Source: Chelatococcus sp. HY11
GTDB lineage: Bacteria; Pseudomonadota; Alphaproteobacteria; Rhizobiales; Beijerinckiaceae
Reading direction: 5' to 3'
Length of the DNA stretch: 64,000 nt
Assembly (NCBI RefSeq): GCF_018398335.1
Contig: NZ_JAHBRX010000001.1
Span: forward strand, 2,658,001-2,722,000
Shown in pieces: positions 35,088 through 42,442 of this stretch. A program made the position numbers and the translations under genes. A model generated the notes under the pieces. The model was not told where the DNA came from, did not search any database, and worked only from the letters and a program-made list of their open reading frames with translations. Within the stretch, counting starts at the first letter, position 1. Every line of letters starts with the position of its first letter.

Positions 35088-35600
35088 ATGACCCCGCAGG
35101 AGGTCAAGGTCTGGAACTGGCTGCGTGAGGAGATCGTGCCGGCGGGCTTTCATTTTCGCCGGCAGGTGGCCATCGATCGCTACGTCGTCGATTTCGCCTG
35201 TCTCAAGCACCGCGTTGTCGTCGAGATCGATGGCATCCAGCATGGCTTCGACGATCATACAGCCGATCGGATCCGCGACTCCAAACTCGCAGCCCTCGGT
35301 TTCCGCGTCTTGCGTTTCACCAATGGCGACGTTGAGCGCGACAAGCGGGCTGTCATGGACACGATCTATGCAGCCTTGACTGCGGGTGGTCCCCACCCGT
35401 CGGCTTCGCCGCCACCCTCCCCCGAGGGGGAGGGATCCTCAGGCTGCACTGTCCGTCATGAAACACATGGCGTTCGCGACGCTGAAAAGCGAAGCACCGA
35501 TCCCTCCCCTCCAGGGGAGGGTGGCCCGGCGCTGAGCGCCGGGTCGGGTGGGGTTCCCCGCCGCCAGCCACATCCGCAGGGCTCGAAAGAGAGACAATGA
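35088..35600 (+). CDS. DUF559-domain protein (PD-(D/E)XK nuclease-like), framed by palindromic repeats
   Basis: The DUF559 domain runs from MTPQEVKVWNWLREE to about residue 100 (VMDTIYAAL). It has the VSR-like restriction-endonuclease core: IDRYVVDFAC, then VVVEIDGIQH, supplying the Asp and Glu-x-Asp positions. No stop follows the domain: the frame reads through repeats R2 and F2 (GGPHPSASPPPSPEGEG) and ends at 35600, where its TGA overlaps the ATG of the CoA-transferase gene. The start is unsure; the frame is open from ATG 34941 through repeat F1, and a TTG at 35076 fits the family N-terminus (LRQQMT). Function in this family is unproven. It separates gcdH from its expected partner. Confidence 0.72.
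   Translation: MTPQEVKVWNWLREEIVPAGFHFRRQVAIDRYVVDFACLKHRVVVEIDGIQHGFDDHTADRIRDSKLAALGFRVLRFTNGDVERDKRAVMDTIYAALTAGGPHPSASPPPSPEGEGSSGCTVRHETHGVRDAEKRSTDPSPPGEGGPALSAGSGGVPRRQPHPQGSKERQ
35391..35437 (-). repeat. Palindromic repeat type A, copy R2
   Basis: Tail CCCCACCC, the second hairpin degenerate (GTCGGCTTCGCCGCC), then CCCTCCCCC and GGGGGAGGG, and GATC. It follows directly on the DUF559 domain end. Same orientation as R1. Confidence 0.85.
35499..35553 (+). repeat. Palindromic repeat type A, copy F2
   Basis: Nearly identical to F1: CCCTCCCC-TCCA-GGGGAGGG, TGG, CCCGGCGC-TGA-GCGCCGGG, tail TCGGGTGGGG, then the same TTCCCCGCCGCC. The bases just before F1 and F2 are also alike (GCGACGCTGA, then AGCGA-GCACC), so the whole R-spacer-F module is a direct repeat on both sides of the gene. 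Confidence 0.85.
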
Positions 35601-36808
35601 GTAGGACTGACGACAAGGCCAGTAGCATCGCTCCCCTCCACGGCCTCAAGGTGCTCGAACTCGCGCGGATCCTGGCAGGGCCGTGGTCAGGCCAGCTCCT
35701 GGCCGATCTCGGCGCCGATGTCGTCAAGGTCGAGCGGCCCGGCGCCGGTGACGACACGCGCAGCTGGGGCCCGCCTTTCGTAGCCAAGGCGGATGGCGAC
35801 GGCGACCTCTCGGCCGCCTATTTCCATGCCACCAATCGCGGCAAGCGTTCCATCACGGCCGATTTCGAGAGTCCCGAGGGCCAGGCGCTCATCCGCCGGC
35901 TGGCAGCGGAAGCCGATGTGCTCATCGAGAACTTCAAGGTCGGCGGCCTCAGGAAATATGGCCTCGACTACGAGAGCCTGAAGGCCGTCAACCCGCGGCT
36001 CATCTATTGCTCGGTCACCGGCTTCGGCCAGGATGGCCCCTATGCCGCCCGCGCCGGGTATGACTATTTGATCCAGGGCATGGGCGGCAGCATGGATCTC
36101 ACGGGCGAGCCGGACGGCGAGCCGATGAAGATCGGTGTCGCCTATGTCGATATCTTCACCGGGCTCTATGCGACCGTCGGTATCCTGGCGGCCCTGCGGC
36201 GCCGCGACGCGACGGGCCTCGGCGGCATGGTCGACATGGCGCTGCTCGACACCCAGGTCAGCGTGCTCGCCAACCAGTCGCTGAACTTCCTCGTCTCCGG
36301 CGTCTCGCCGAAGCGGCTCGGCAACGCCCATCCGAATATCGTGCCTTATCAGGTCTTCCCGGTCTCGGATGGCCACGTCATCGTTGCCGTTGGCAACGAC
36401 GGGCAGTTCCGGCGGTTCGTCACCGTGCTCGGCGCCCCGGCGCTGGCTGATGCGGAAGCCTATGCGACCAACAAGGCGCGTGTCGCCAACCGCGACCAGC
36501 TCTGTCCGCTCCTCGCCCAGCTCACGGCGCAGCACAGCCGCGCCGATCTCCTCGGCCAGCTGGAAGCGCAAGGCGTTCCGGCCGGGCCGATCAATACGGT
36601 GGCCGATGTCTTCGCCGATCCGCAGGTGCTGGCGCGGGGCATGAAGGTCGACCTGCCCAACCCGGCGGCGGCCGGCGGCAGCATCCCCTCGGTCCGTTCG
36701 CCCATCGTCATCGACGGCGTGCCGCAGGTGGCGCGCCGTTCATCGCCCGCCGTCGGTGAGCAAACTGAAGAGATCCTGCGTGATCCGAACTGGGGGGGCC
36801 AGTCATGA
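35597..36808 (+). CDS. CaiB/BaiF (class III) CoA-transferase, probably glutarate CoA-transferase
   Basis: A 403-residue class III CoA-transferase. The N-terminal LHGLKVLELARILAGPWSGQ, LADLGADVVKVERP and the catalytic Asp region DYLIQGMGGSMDLTG are typical. Next to gcdH the usual job is loading glutarate with CoA from succinyl-CoA (GcdG); the pairing with a ThDP enzyme is also reminiscent of formyl-CoA transferase plus oxalyl-CoA decarboxylase, but that reading is weaker. The ATG overlaps the readthrough DUF559 frame stop, and the gene overlaps the ThDP enzyme gene by 4 bases. Confidence 0.9.
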   Translation: MSRTDDKASSIAPLHGLKVLELARILAGPWSGQLLADLGADVVKVERPGAGDDTRSWGPPFVAKADGDGDLSAAYFHATNRGKRSITADFESPEGQALIRRLAAEADVLIENFKVGGLRKYGLDYESLKAVNPRLIYCSVTGFGQDGPYAARAGYDYLIQGMGGSMDLTGEPDGEPMKIGVAYVDIFTGLYATVGILAALRRRDATGLGGMVDMALLDTQVSVLANQSLNFLVSGVSPKRLGNAHPNIVPYQVFPVSDGHVIVAVGNDGQFRRFVTVLGAPALADAEAYATNKARVANRDQLCPLLAQLTAQHSRADLLGQLEAQGVPAGPINTVADVFADPQVLARGMKVDLPNPAAAGGSIPSVRSPIVIDGVPQVARRSSPAVGEQTEEILRDPNWGGQS

Positions 36809-38487
36809 CTTCTTTCAAGCCACGGACCGGCGGGCAGATCCTCGTCGACCAGCTCGTGAAGCAGAATGTGGAGCATATCTTCTGCGTGCCCGGCGAGAGC
36901 TATCTCGCGGTGCTCGACGCGCTGCATGACGCCGCGATCCCTGTCACGGTGTGCCGGCAGGAAGGTGGCGCCGCCATGATGGCGGAAGCGCAGGGCAAGC
37001 TGACGGGGCGGCCGGGCATCTGTTTCGTGACTCGGGGGCCCGGCGCCACGAACGCCTCGGCAGGCATCCACATCGCCAAGCAGGACTCGACGCCGATGAT
37101 CCTGTTCGTCGGCCAGATCGAGACCGGCATGCGTGAGCGCGAAGCCTTCCAAGAGGTCGACTACCGCGCGGCTTTCGGCCCCATCGCCAAATGGGCGACC
37201 GAGATCGACGATGCCGACCGCATCCCGGAAATCATCTCGCGCGCCTTCCACGTGGCCATGTCCGGCCGGCCGGGGCCGGTGGTGATCGCCCTGCCCGAGA
37301 ACATGCTGACGACCATCGCCGAGGTTGCCGACGCGCCCTATGTGGAGGCGGTGGAGACGCATCCGGCGTCCGCGCAGATGGCCGATCTCGAAAAGCGCCT
37401 GTCGGCGGCGCGGAACCCGATCGCCATCGTGGGCGGGAGCCGCTGGTCGGAGGAAGCCGTCGCGCAGTTCACCCGCTTCGCCGAGCGGTTCAACATGCCG
37501 GTCGCCTGCTCCTTCCGGCGCCAGATGCTGTTTCCGGCGGACCACGCCTCATACGCTGGCGATCTCGGCCTCGGCGTCAATCCGAAGCTTCTCGCCCGCA
37601 TCAAGGATGCCGATCTCGTGCTGATGGTGGGTGGGCGCCTCTCGGAAGTGCCGAGCCAGAGCTATACTCTCTTTGGCATTCCGGGCCCGGGCACGGAACT
37701 TGTCCACGTTCATCCGGATGCGGGCGAGCTCGGCCGCGTCTATGCGCCGGCACTCGCCATCAACGCCTCGCCGACGGCATTCGCGGCAGCGCTCGACGCC
37801 ATCGCCCCGCCGAAGGAACTGCCCTGGGCGGCCGGGACAGCGCAGGCCCATGCGGACTATCTCGCCTGGAGCGACCCGACTGGGGTGAAGACGGTCGGAC
37901 GCCTGCAGATGGGCGCCATCATGCAGTATCTTGCGGAAGTCCTGCCGGACGATGCCATCATGACCAACGGCGCGGGCAACTACGCCACCTGGCTGCACCG
38001 CTTCCACCGCTTCCGCCGCTACGGCACCCAGGCGGCGCCAACCTCTGGCTCCATGGGCTACGGCCTGCCGGCGGCGGTGGGCGTGAAGAAGCTCCATCCC
38101 GACCGAACCGTGGTCTCCTTCGCGGGCGATGGCTGCTTCCTGATGCACGGCCAGGAATTCACCACCGCCGTGCAATATGACCTGCCGATCATCGTGCTCG
38201 TCATCGACAATGCGATCTACGGCACCATCCGCATGCACCAGGAGCGCGAATATCCCGGCCGCGTCTCTGCCACCTCGATGAAGAGCCCGGATTTCGCGGC
38301 CCTTGCCGTCGCCTATGGCGGCTACGGCGAGCGGGTGGAAACGACGGAGCAGTTCGCTCCGGCACTCAGCCGCGCCATGGCTTCAGGCAAGCCGGCGATC
38401 CTGCATCTCATCCTCGATCCGGAAGTCATCACGCCCACGACGACGCTGACCGCAATCCGCGAGAAGGCGCTGGCCTCGGGCCACTAA
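36805..38487 (+). CDS. ThDP-dependent enzyme, acetolactate synthase-like
   Basis: A 560-residue thiamine diphosphate enzyme with the three usual domains. The N-terminal CVPGESYLAVLDAL contains the catalytic Glu-type loop and CRQEGGAAMMAEA follows; the ThDP motif is GDGCFLMHGQEFTTAVQYDL ending in IDN near residue 470. It is not obviously IlvB: no regulatory partner lies nearby and the context is catabolic. The 4-base overlap with the CoA-transferase gene shows coupling. A 2-oxo acid decarboxylase or carboligase role is likely; the substrate is unknown. Confidence 0.88.
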   Translation: MTSFKPRTGGQILVDQLVKQNVEHIFCVPGESYLAVLDALHDAAIPVTVCRQEGGAAMMAEAQGKLTGRPGICFVTRGPGATNASAGIHIAKQDSTPMILFVGQIETGMREREAFQEVDYRAAFGPIAKWATEIDDADRIPEIISRAFHVAMSGRPGPVVIALPENMLTTIAEVADAPYVEAVETHPASAQMADLEKRLSAARNPIAIVGGSRWSEEAVAQFTRFAERFNMPVACSFRRQMLFPADHASYAGDLGLGVNPKLLARIKDADLVLMVGGRLSEVPSQSYTLFGIPGPGTELVHVHPDAGELGRVYAPALAINASPTAFAAALDAIAPPKELPWAAGTAQAHADYLAWSDPTGVKTVGRLQMGAIMQYLAEVLPDDAIMTNGAGNYATWLHRFHRFRRYGTQAAPTSGSMGYGLPAAVGVKKLHPDRTVVSFAGDGCFLMHGQEFTTAVQYDLPIIVLVIDNAIYGTIRMHQEREYPGRVSATSMKSPDFAALAVAYGGYGERVETTEQFAPALSRAMASGKPAILHLILDPEVITPTTTLTAIREKALASGH

Positions 38488-38501
38488 CCCAGTGGTCGCA
38501 C

Positions 38502-38524
38502 CCCCCGCGGTTATTCCGCGGGGG
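38502..38524. terminator. Bidirectional terminator
   Basis: CCCCCGCGG-TTATT-CCGCGGGGG, a perfect 9-base stem, lies between the convergent ThDP enzyme and MFS genes. The MFS stop codon is within its loop. The plus-strand side continues CCTTCATTCC, with only short T runs. Confidence 0.65.
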
Positions 38525-39764
38525 CCTTCATTCCTGCGTTGGCCGTGCCGCGGCGAGGCGTATGCCGCAGCGTGACAAGGGCAAAGGTGAGGCTGGCCGC
38601 AGCGCAGACCGCCATGCCCCCGAGCATCGGGAGAGCGGAGCCATCGACGAAAAGCCCGACCAGGGCGATCATCACCGAACCGGTGGCGAACTGCAAAGTG
38701 CCCATGAGCGCGGAAGCCGTGCCGGCGAGGGCGCCGTGATCCTCCAATGCCAGGACGGCGGACGTAGGGATGACGAGCCCGAGCGCGCCATTTGCGACGA
38801 ACAGCAGCACGACCATGATCGCCAGATGGTCGAAGCCCAGTGCGAACAGCACAAACAGCAACACCATCAGCACGGCATAAATCGTCACGGCAGGCCGCAC
38901 GATGTTACGCAGTCCGTAGCGGCGGCCCAGCATGCTGCTGAACTGCGAGACGCCAATGAAGGACACCGCGTTGATCGAAAAGGCAAAGCTGTAGAGCGTC
39001 GGCGAGAGTCCATAGTGCTCGATGAGCACGAAGGATGAATTCGCCAGAAAAACGAAGAAGCCCGACATGCCGAAGGCACCGATGAAGACGAGCCCCAGGA
39101 AATGCCGGTCCCTGAGAAGTGTCCCATAGGCGCGGAAAGCGCCGCCAATGCTACTTTCGACACGGTTCTCCGGTGGCCGCGTCTCCTTGAGCCGCGTGCC
39201 GATGAGGACGAGGCCAAGGACCGCGATGACAGCGATGATCCCGAAAACGGCACGCCAACCGGCGACGCTGATGACGATACTGCCCGCCAGCGGCGCCAGG
39301 ATCGGCGAGACGCTGAACACGAGCATCAGGAGCGACATCAGCTTCGCGGCATCAGGACCACGGTGCAGGTCGCGCACGATGGCGCGCGGGATCGCCGAGC
39401 AGGCACAGGCGCCAATGCCCTGCACGAAGCGGAAGGCGATGAGCGAAACGATATCGGGCGCGAGCGCACAGCCGACACTGCCAAGGGCAAAGACCGTAAC
39501 ACCAAAATACAGCGGCGGCTTGCGCCCCACCATGTCCGACACGGGGCCGTAAAACAGCTGCCCGAATCCCAGCGCCACGAAATAGGCCATGATGCTGAGC
39601 TGAACCGTGTTTGTGTCGGCGCGCAGATGCTCGCCGATGGCGGGCAAGGCCGGCAGATACATATCGATCGCAAACGGACCGATCGCCGACAGCAGCCCGA
39701 GGATGATCGCGTGACCGAGAAATTTCGGACGCGGCGCGCCGGCAGGCGACACTGTTGAAGGCAT
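38511..39764 (-). CDS. MFS drug-efflux transporter, Bcr/CflA type
   Basis: A 417-residue protein with 12 expected membrane segments. The first is LGHAIILGLLSAIGPFAIDMYLPALPAI, characteristic of Bcr/CflA, and the MFS loop motif appears as GPVSDMVGRKPPLYFG (about residues 75-90). It should expel drugs or metabolites by proton antiport. ATG 39764 was chosen as it gives MPSTVSPAGAPRPKF ahead of segment 1; the longer open frame upstream crosses the hairpin region. Those hairpins, 27 bases ahead of the start, may control it. Confidence 0.92.
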   Translation of the reverse strand: MPSTVSPAGAPRPKFLGHAIILGLLSAIGPFAIDMYLPALPAIGEHLRADTNTVQLSIMAYFVALGFGQLFYGPVSDMVGRKPPLYFGVTVFALGSVGCALAPDIVSLIAFRFVQGIGACACSAIPRAIVRDLHRGPDAAKLMSLLMLVFSVSPILAPLAGSIVISVAGWRAVFGIIAVIAVLGLVLIGTRLKETRPPENRVESSIGGAFRAYGTLLRDRHFLGLVFIGAFGMSGFFVFLANSSFVLIEHYGLSPTLYSFAFSINAVSFIGVSQFSSMLGRRYGLRNIVRPAVTIYAVLMVLLFVLFALGFDHLAIMVVLLFVANGALGLVIPTSAVLALEDHGALAGTASALMGTLQFATGSVMIALVGLFVDGSALPMLGGMAVCAAASLTFALVTLRHTPRRGTANAGMKAPAE

Positions 39765-39790
39765 GACACGCAATCCGAAAAGGAAAAGCC

Positions 39791-39837
39791 CCCGCACCCA
39801 GCGGGCGCCAAAATAAATACCGCCCGCTGGGTACGGG
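39791..39837 (-). promoter_or_regulatory. Long stem in MFS leader, alternative to the terminator hairpin
   Basis: The arms 39791-39807 and 39821-39837 are complementary over 17 bases with one mismatch, around a 13-base A/T-rich loop. On the minus strand this hairpin would end 27 bases before the MFS start and be followed by GGGGGCTTTTCC. Its upstream arm also forms the small terminator hairpin at 39820-39840, so the two structures exclude each other. Confidence 0.5.
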
Positions 39838-39840
39838 CGG
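39810..39840 (-). terminator. Rho-independent terminator after transaldolase
   Basis: On the minus strand CCGCCCG-TACCCAG-CGGGCGG is followed by TATTTATTTT. It lies 130 bases after the transaldolase stop and just before the MFS start, so it can end the transaldolase message or act as an attenuator for the MFS gene. Confidence 0.65.
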
Positions 39841-39969
39841 CACGAAGAGACAACTACCAACAGGGCTCAAAAGCCCAATTTTCAAGACATTATGATGTCC
39901 CAAGCAACCGTGCGGTGTAAAATCGCACGTGGCGTGCGGCATCGCATTTGGCGCGCCGGTCGTGGCGCG

Positions 39970-40947
39970 TCAGGCATCGAGTCGCTTGGCGACGAGCGCC
40001 CGCAGGGACTTGAGATCCTTGACGAAGGCGCGGATGCCTTCAGCGAGCTTCTCTGTCGCCATCGCATCTTCATTGAACCGGAAGCGGAAGGCCTTCTCGT
40101 CGAGTTCGATGCGGGCCGGCGTCTCCGTGACATGGGCCGCATCGAGCTTGCGGGGCAGCGGCCCAGGCTCCGCGGCAAGCTGATCGAGAAGCGCCGGACC
40201 GATGGTCAGGCGGTCACAGCCTGCCAGCGCCTCGATCTCGCCCGTATTGCGGAAAGAGGCGCCCATGACCACGGTCTTGATGCCGTGAGCCTTGTAGTAA
40301 TTGAAGATATTGCGCACGGAGACGACACCCGGGTCCGTCTCGCCGGTGTAGGGACCACCGCCAGCCTTCACGTGCCAATCCAGAATGCGGCCGACGAAAG
40401 GCGAGATCAGGAACACGCCGGCGTCGGCGCAGGCAACGGCCTGAGCCAATGAAAACAGCAGTGTCAGGTTGCAGTCGATGCCCTCGCGCTGCAGTTGCTC
40501 CGCCGCGCGAATGCCTTCCCAGGTCGCGGCGACCTTGATGAGGATGCGCTCGCGACCAATGCCACGCTCCTTATAGGCGGCGATCAGCGCATGCGCCTTG
40601 GCGATCGTCGCCTCCCTGTCGAAGGAAAGGTCCGCATCAACCTCGGTCGACACACGCCCCGGTACGATACCGGCCAGCTCGGCGCCGAAATTCACAGCCA
40701 GGCGGTCACAGACCGCGTCGGCGAGGGCCGCGCCACGGAAGCTTTGCTTCGCGCCCCAGGCAAGGGCCTCGTCAACCAGCGCCGCATAGGCCGGCGTCTC
40801 GACCGCCTTGAGCAGAAGGCTCGGATTGGTGGTGCAGTCCTGTGGCTTGAGCCGGCGCACCGCCTCGATGTCACCGGTATCGGCGACCACTACGGTCATC
40901 TTCCGCAGATCGTCGAGTTTCGTCGATGTGGCCAACGCCAAAGCCAT
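39970..40947 (-). CDS. tal: Transaldolase
   Basis: A 325-residue class I transaldolase of the TalB type (pentose phosphate pathway, transfer of a dihydroxyacetone unit). The Schiff-base Lys is in [23 protein letters not shown] lies near residue 35 and [11 protein letters not shown] near residue 100. ATG 40947 gives the normal start [16 protein letters not shown]. The transcript probably ends at the hairpin at 39810-39840. Confidence 0.95.
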   Translation of the reverse strand: MALALATSTKLDDLRKMTVVVADTGDIEAVRRLKPQDCTTNPSLLLKAVETPAYAALVDEALAWGAKQSFRGAALADAVCDRLAVNFGAELAGIVPGRVSTEVDADLSFDREATIAKAHALIAAYKERGIGRERILIKVAATWEGIRAAEQLQREGIDCNLTLLFSLAQAVACADAGVFLISPFVGRILDWHVKAGGGPYTGETDPGVVSVRNIFNYYKAHGIKTVVMGASFRNTGEIEALAGCDRLTIGPALLDQLAAEPGPLPRKLDAAHVTETPARIELDEKAFRFRFNEDAMATEKLAEGIRAFVKDLKSLRALVAKRLDA

Positions 40948-41152
40948 CACGCTTCTCCCTGAAAGATAAGATATGGTGTTGCCGTGCTTCATAGTCCAAT
41001 CCGGAGCCCTTGTCCCGGCTCAAGCGGCACCAATTCCCCGGTTAGAACAATACGGAAGTGTTGCATTCGACCTACAGCTTCTGCGCGATGAGCAGGCTAG
41101 CGTGCTTTTTGGCGTGGCCAACAGGGGCACCGCCTTTCTATTCGGGCAACTC

Positions 41153-42376
41153 ATGGTCACGCGTTCGCAATCCACGGTACTCGACCCCGCGGCAGACGCA
41201 GCAGCCCTCCTGCGGCGCATAGGCTTCGCCTTGCTCGTGGTGGCCGTGCCGGTCGCGGCTCTCGTGACGCGTCGCGCGGCCGTGATCATGGAACCGATCG
41301 GTGTTGCCCTACTCGTCATGGCCGCGCTGCTCGACGGGCAGGCCCGCATGCTTGCGACGGTTCGACGCATCGTCACCTCGCGCGCCGGCCTTGCCGTCCT
41401 GATGCTGGTTGGGTGGGCCGCCCTTTCGCTTATCTGGACACGCTTTCCGAGCACGGGCGGCAACAAGCTCATCAATATCCTCGGCGCGATCGTGCTGGCG
41501 CTCGCCGGCACCGCCGCCCTGCCGGAGCGGGTGCGTTCGTCGAACCTCTACCTCACGGGCATCGGCGTCGCCGCGGCGGCGATGCTCGCGATCGCCCTGG
41601 CCATGGTCGGCCAGTCCGACGACGATCCCGACGCGGCAGCCAGCCTCGGACGCGGCCTCGCGGGCCTTGCCCTGATGATCTGGCCGGCGCTGGCGTGGCT
41701 CGTCTCGCGCCAGCGCAACATGCTGGCGCTGGCGCTGTCGGCCGTATCGGCGGTCGCAATGGTGGCCGGAGCGGTGCCGATGGCACTGCTCGCCTTCGCG
41801 CTGAGCGCCTTCGTCTTCGGGTTGACCTCGATCCGCCCGAAAATGGGAATCCGGGTTGTGTCATGGGGCATGGCCGGCATCGTCCTGGCCGCGCCCTTCA
41901 TGCCGTTCGTGCTGCAACCGCTGGTCAAGCTCGCCTTCGGCGTGGCGCATCCGTGGACGGAGACCATGCGCGCGTGGACGAGCATCGTGCGCGCCGATCC
42001 GCTGCGGCTGATCACCGGCTATGGGTTCGACGCGAGCCTGCGCGGGCGCGTCGCCGGAGAGATCCCCGTCACCGCCCCGACCGGCCTGCCTTTCGAGATC
42101 TGGTATGAACTCGGCCTTGTCGGTGCCGTTTCGCTGGCACTGGCGCTCGGCTGGGCGGCGCAACGCGCAGCCGCCGCCCATGCGGTCCTCGTGCCCGGCA
42201 TCACCGCGGCGCTGACGGCCGGTTTCGTGCTGGCCTGCATGGGCGCCGGCACGGCGATTGCCTGGTGGGTCACGACCTTGAGCATTACGGCCATCGCTTT
42301 CGTTGCCATCGAGCGCGGACAGTTCCGCACCAGCCGGCCGAAAGCGCGGTTGTGGATGGCGGCCAACGATCGCTGA
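41153..42376 (+). CDS. O-antigen ligase/polymerase-like membrane protein
   Basis: A protein of about 407 residues with some ten hydrophobic segments and the large periplasmic loop usual for the O-antigen ligase (WaaL/Wzy) family; a segment GYGFDASLRGRV near the loop, preceded by RAWTSIVRADPLRLI, resembles the family G-x-G motif region. It probably joins or polymerises polysaccharide repeats at the periplasmic face. ATG 41153 was taken because the first membrane span begins shortly after; the frame is open from 40973. It lies between transaldolase and polA, without a polysaccharide operon at hand. Confidence 0.7.
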   Translation: MVTRSQSTVLDPAADAAALLRRIGFALLVVAVPVAALVTRRAAVIMEPIGVALLVMAALLDGQARMLATVRRIVTSRAGLAVLMLVGWAALSLIWTRFPSTGGNKLINILGAIVLALAGTAALPERVRSSNLYLTGIGVAAAAMLAIALAMVGQSDDDPDAAASLGRGLAGLALMIWPALAWLVSRQRNMLALALSAVSAVAMVAGAVPMALLAFALSAFVFGLTSIRPKMGIRVVSWGMAGIVLAAPFMPFVLQPLVKLAFGVAHPWTETMRAWTSIVRADPLRLITGYGFDASLRGRVAGEIPVTAPTGLPFEIWYELGLVGAVSLALALGWAAQRAAAAHAVLVPGITAALTAGFVLACMGAGTAIAWWVTTLSITAIAFVAIERGQFRTSRPKARLWMAANDR

Positions 42377-42442
42377 GGGCGGCACGGTCCGCCTTGCCGA
42401 AGCGTATGGTGTGAAAGGCCGCATTGCGGTATCCCTCAGGGC

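Noticed and set aside
36805-38487. ThDP enzyme as biosynthetic acetolactate synthase IlvB
   Set aside because: There is no ilvN regulatory subunit gene and it is coupled to a CoA-transferase gene in a degradation operon.
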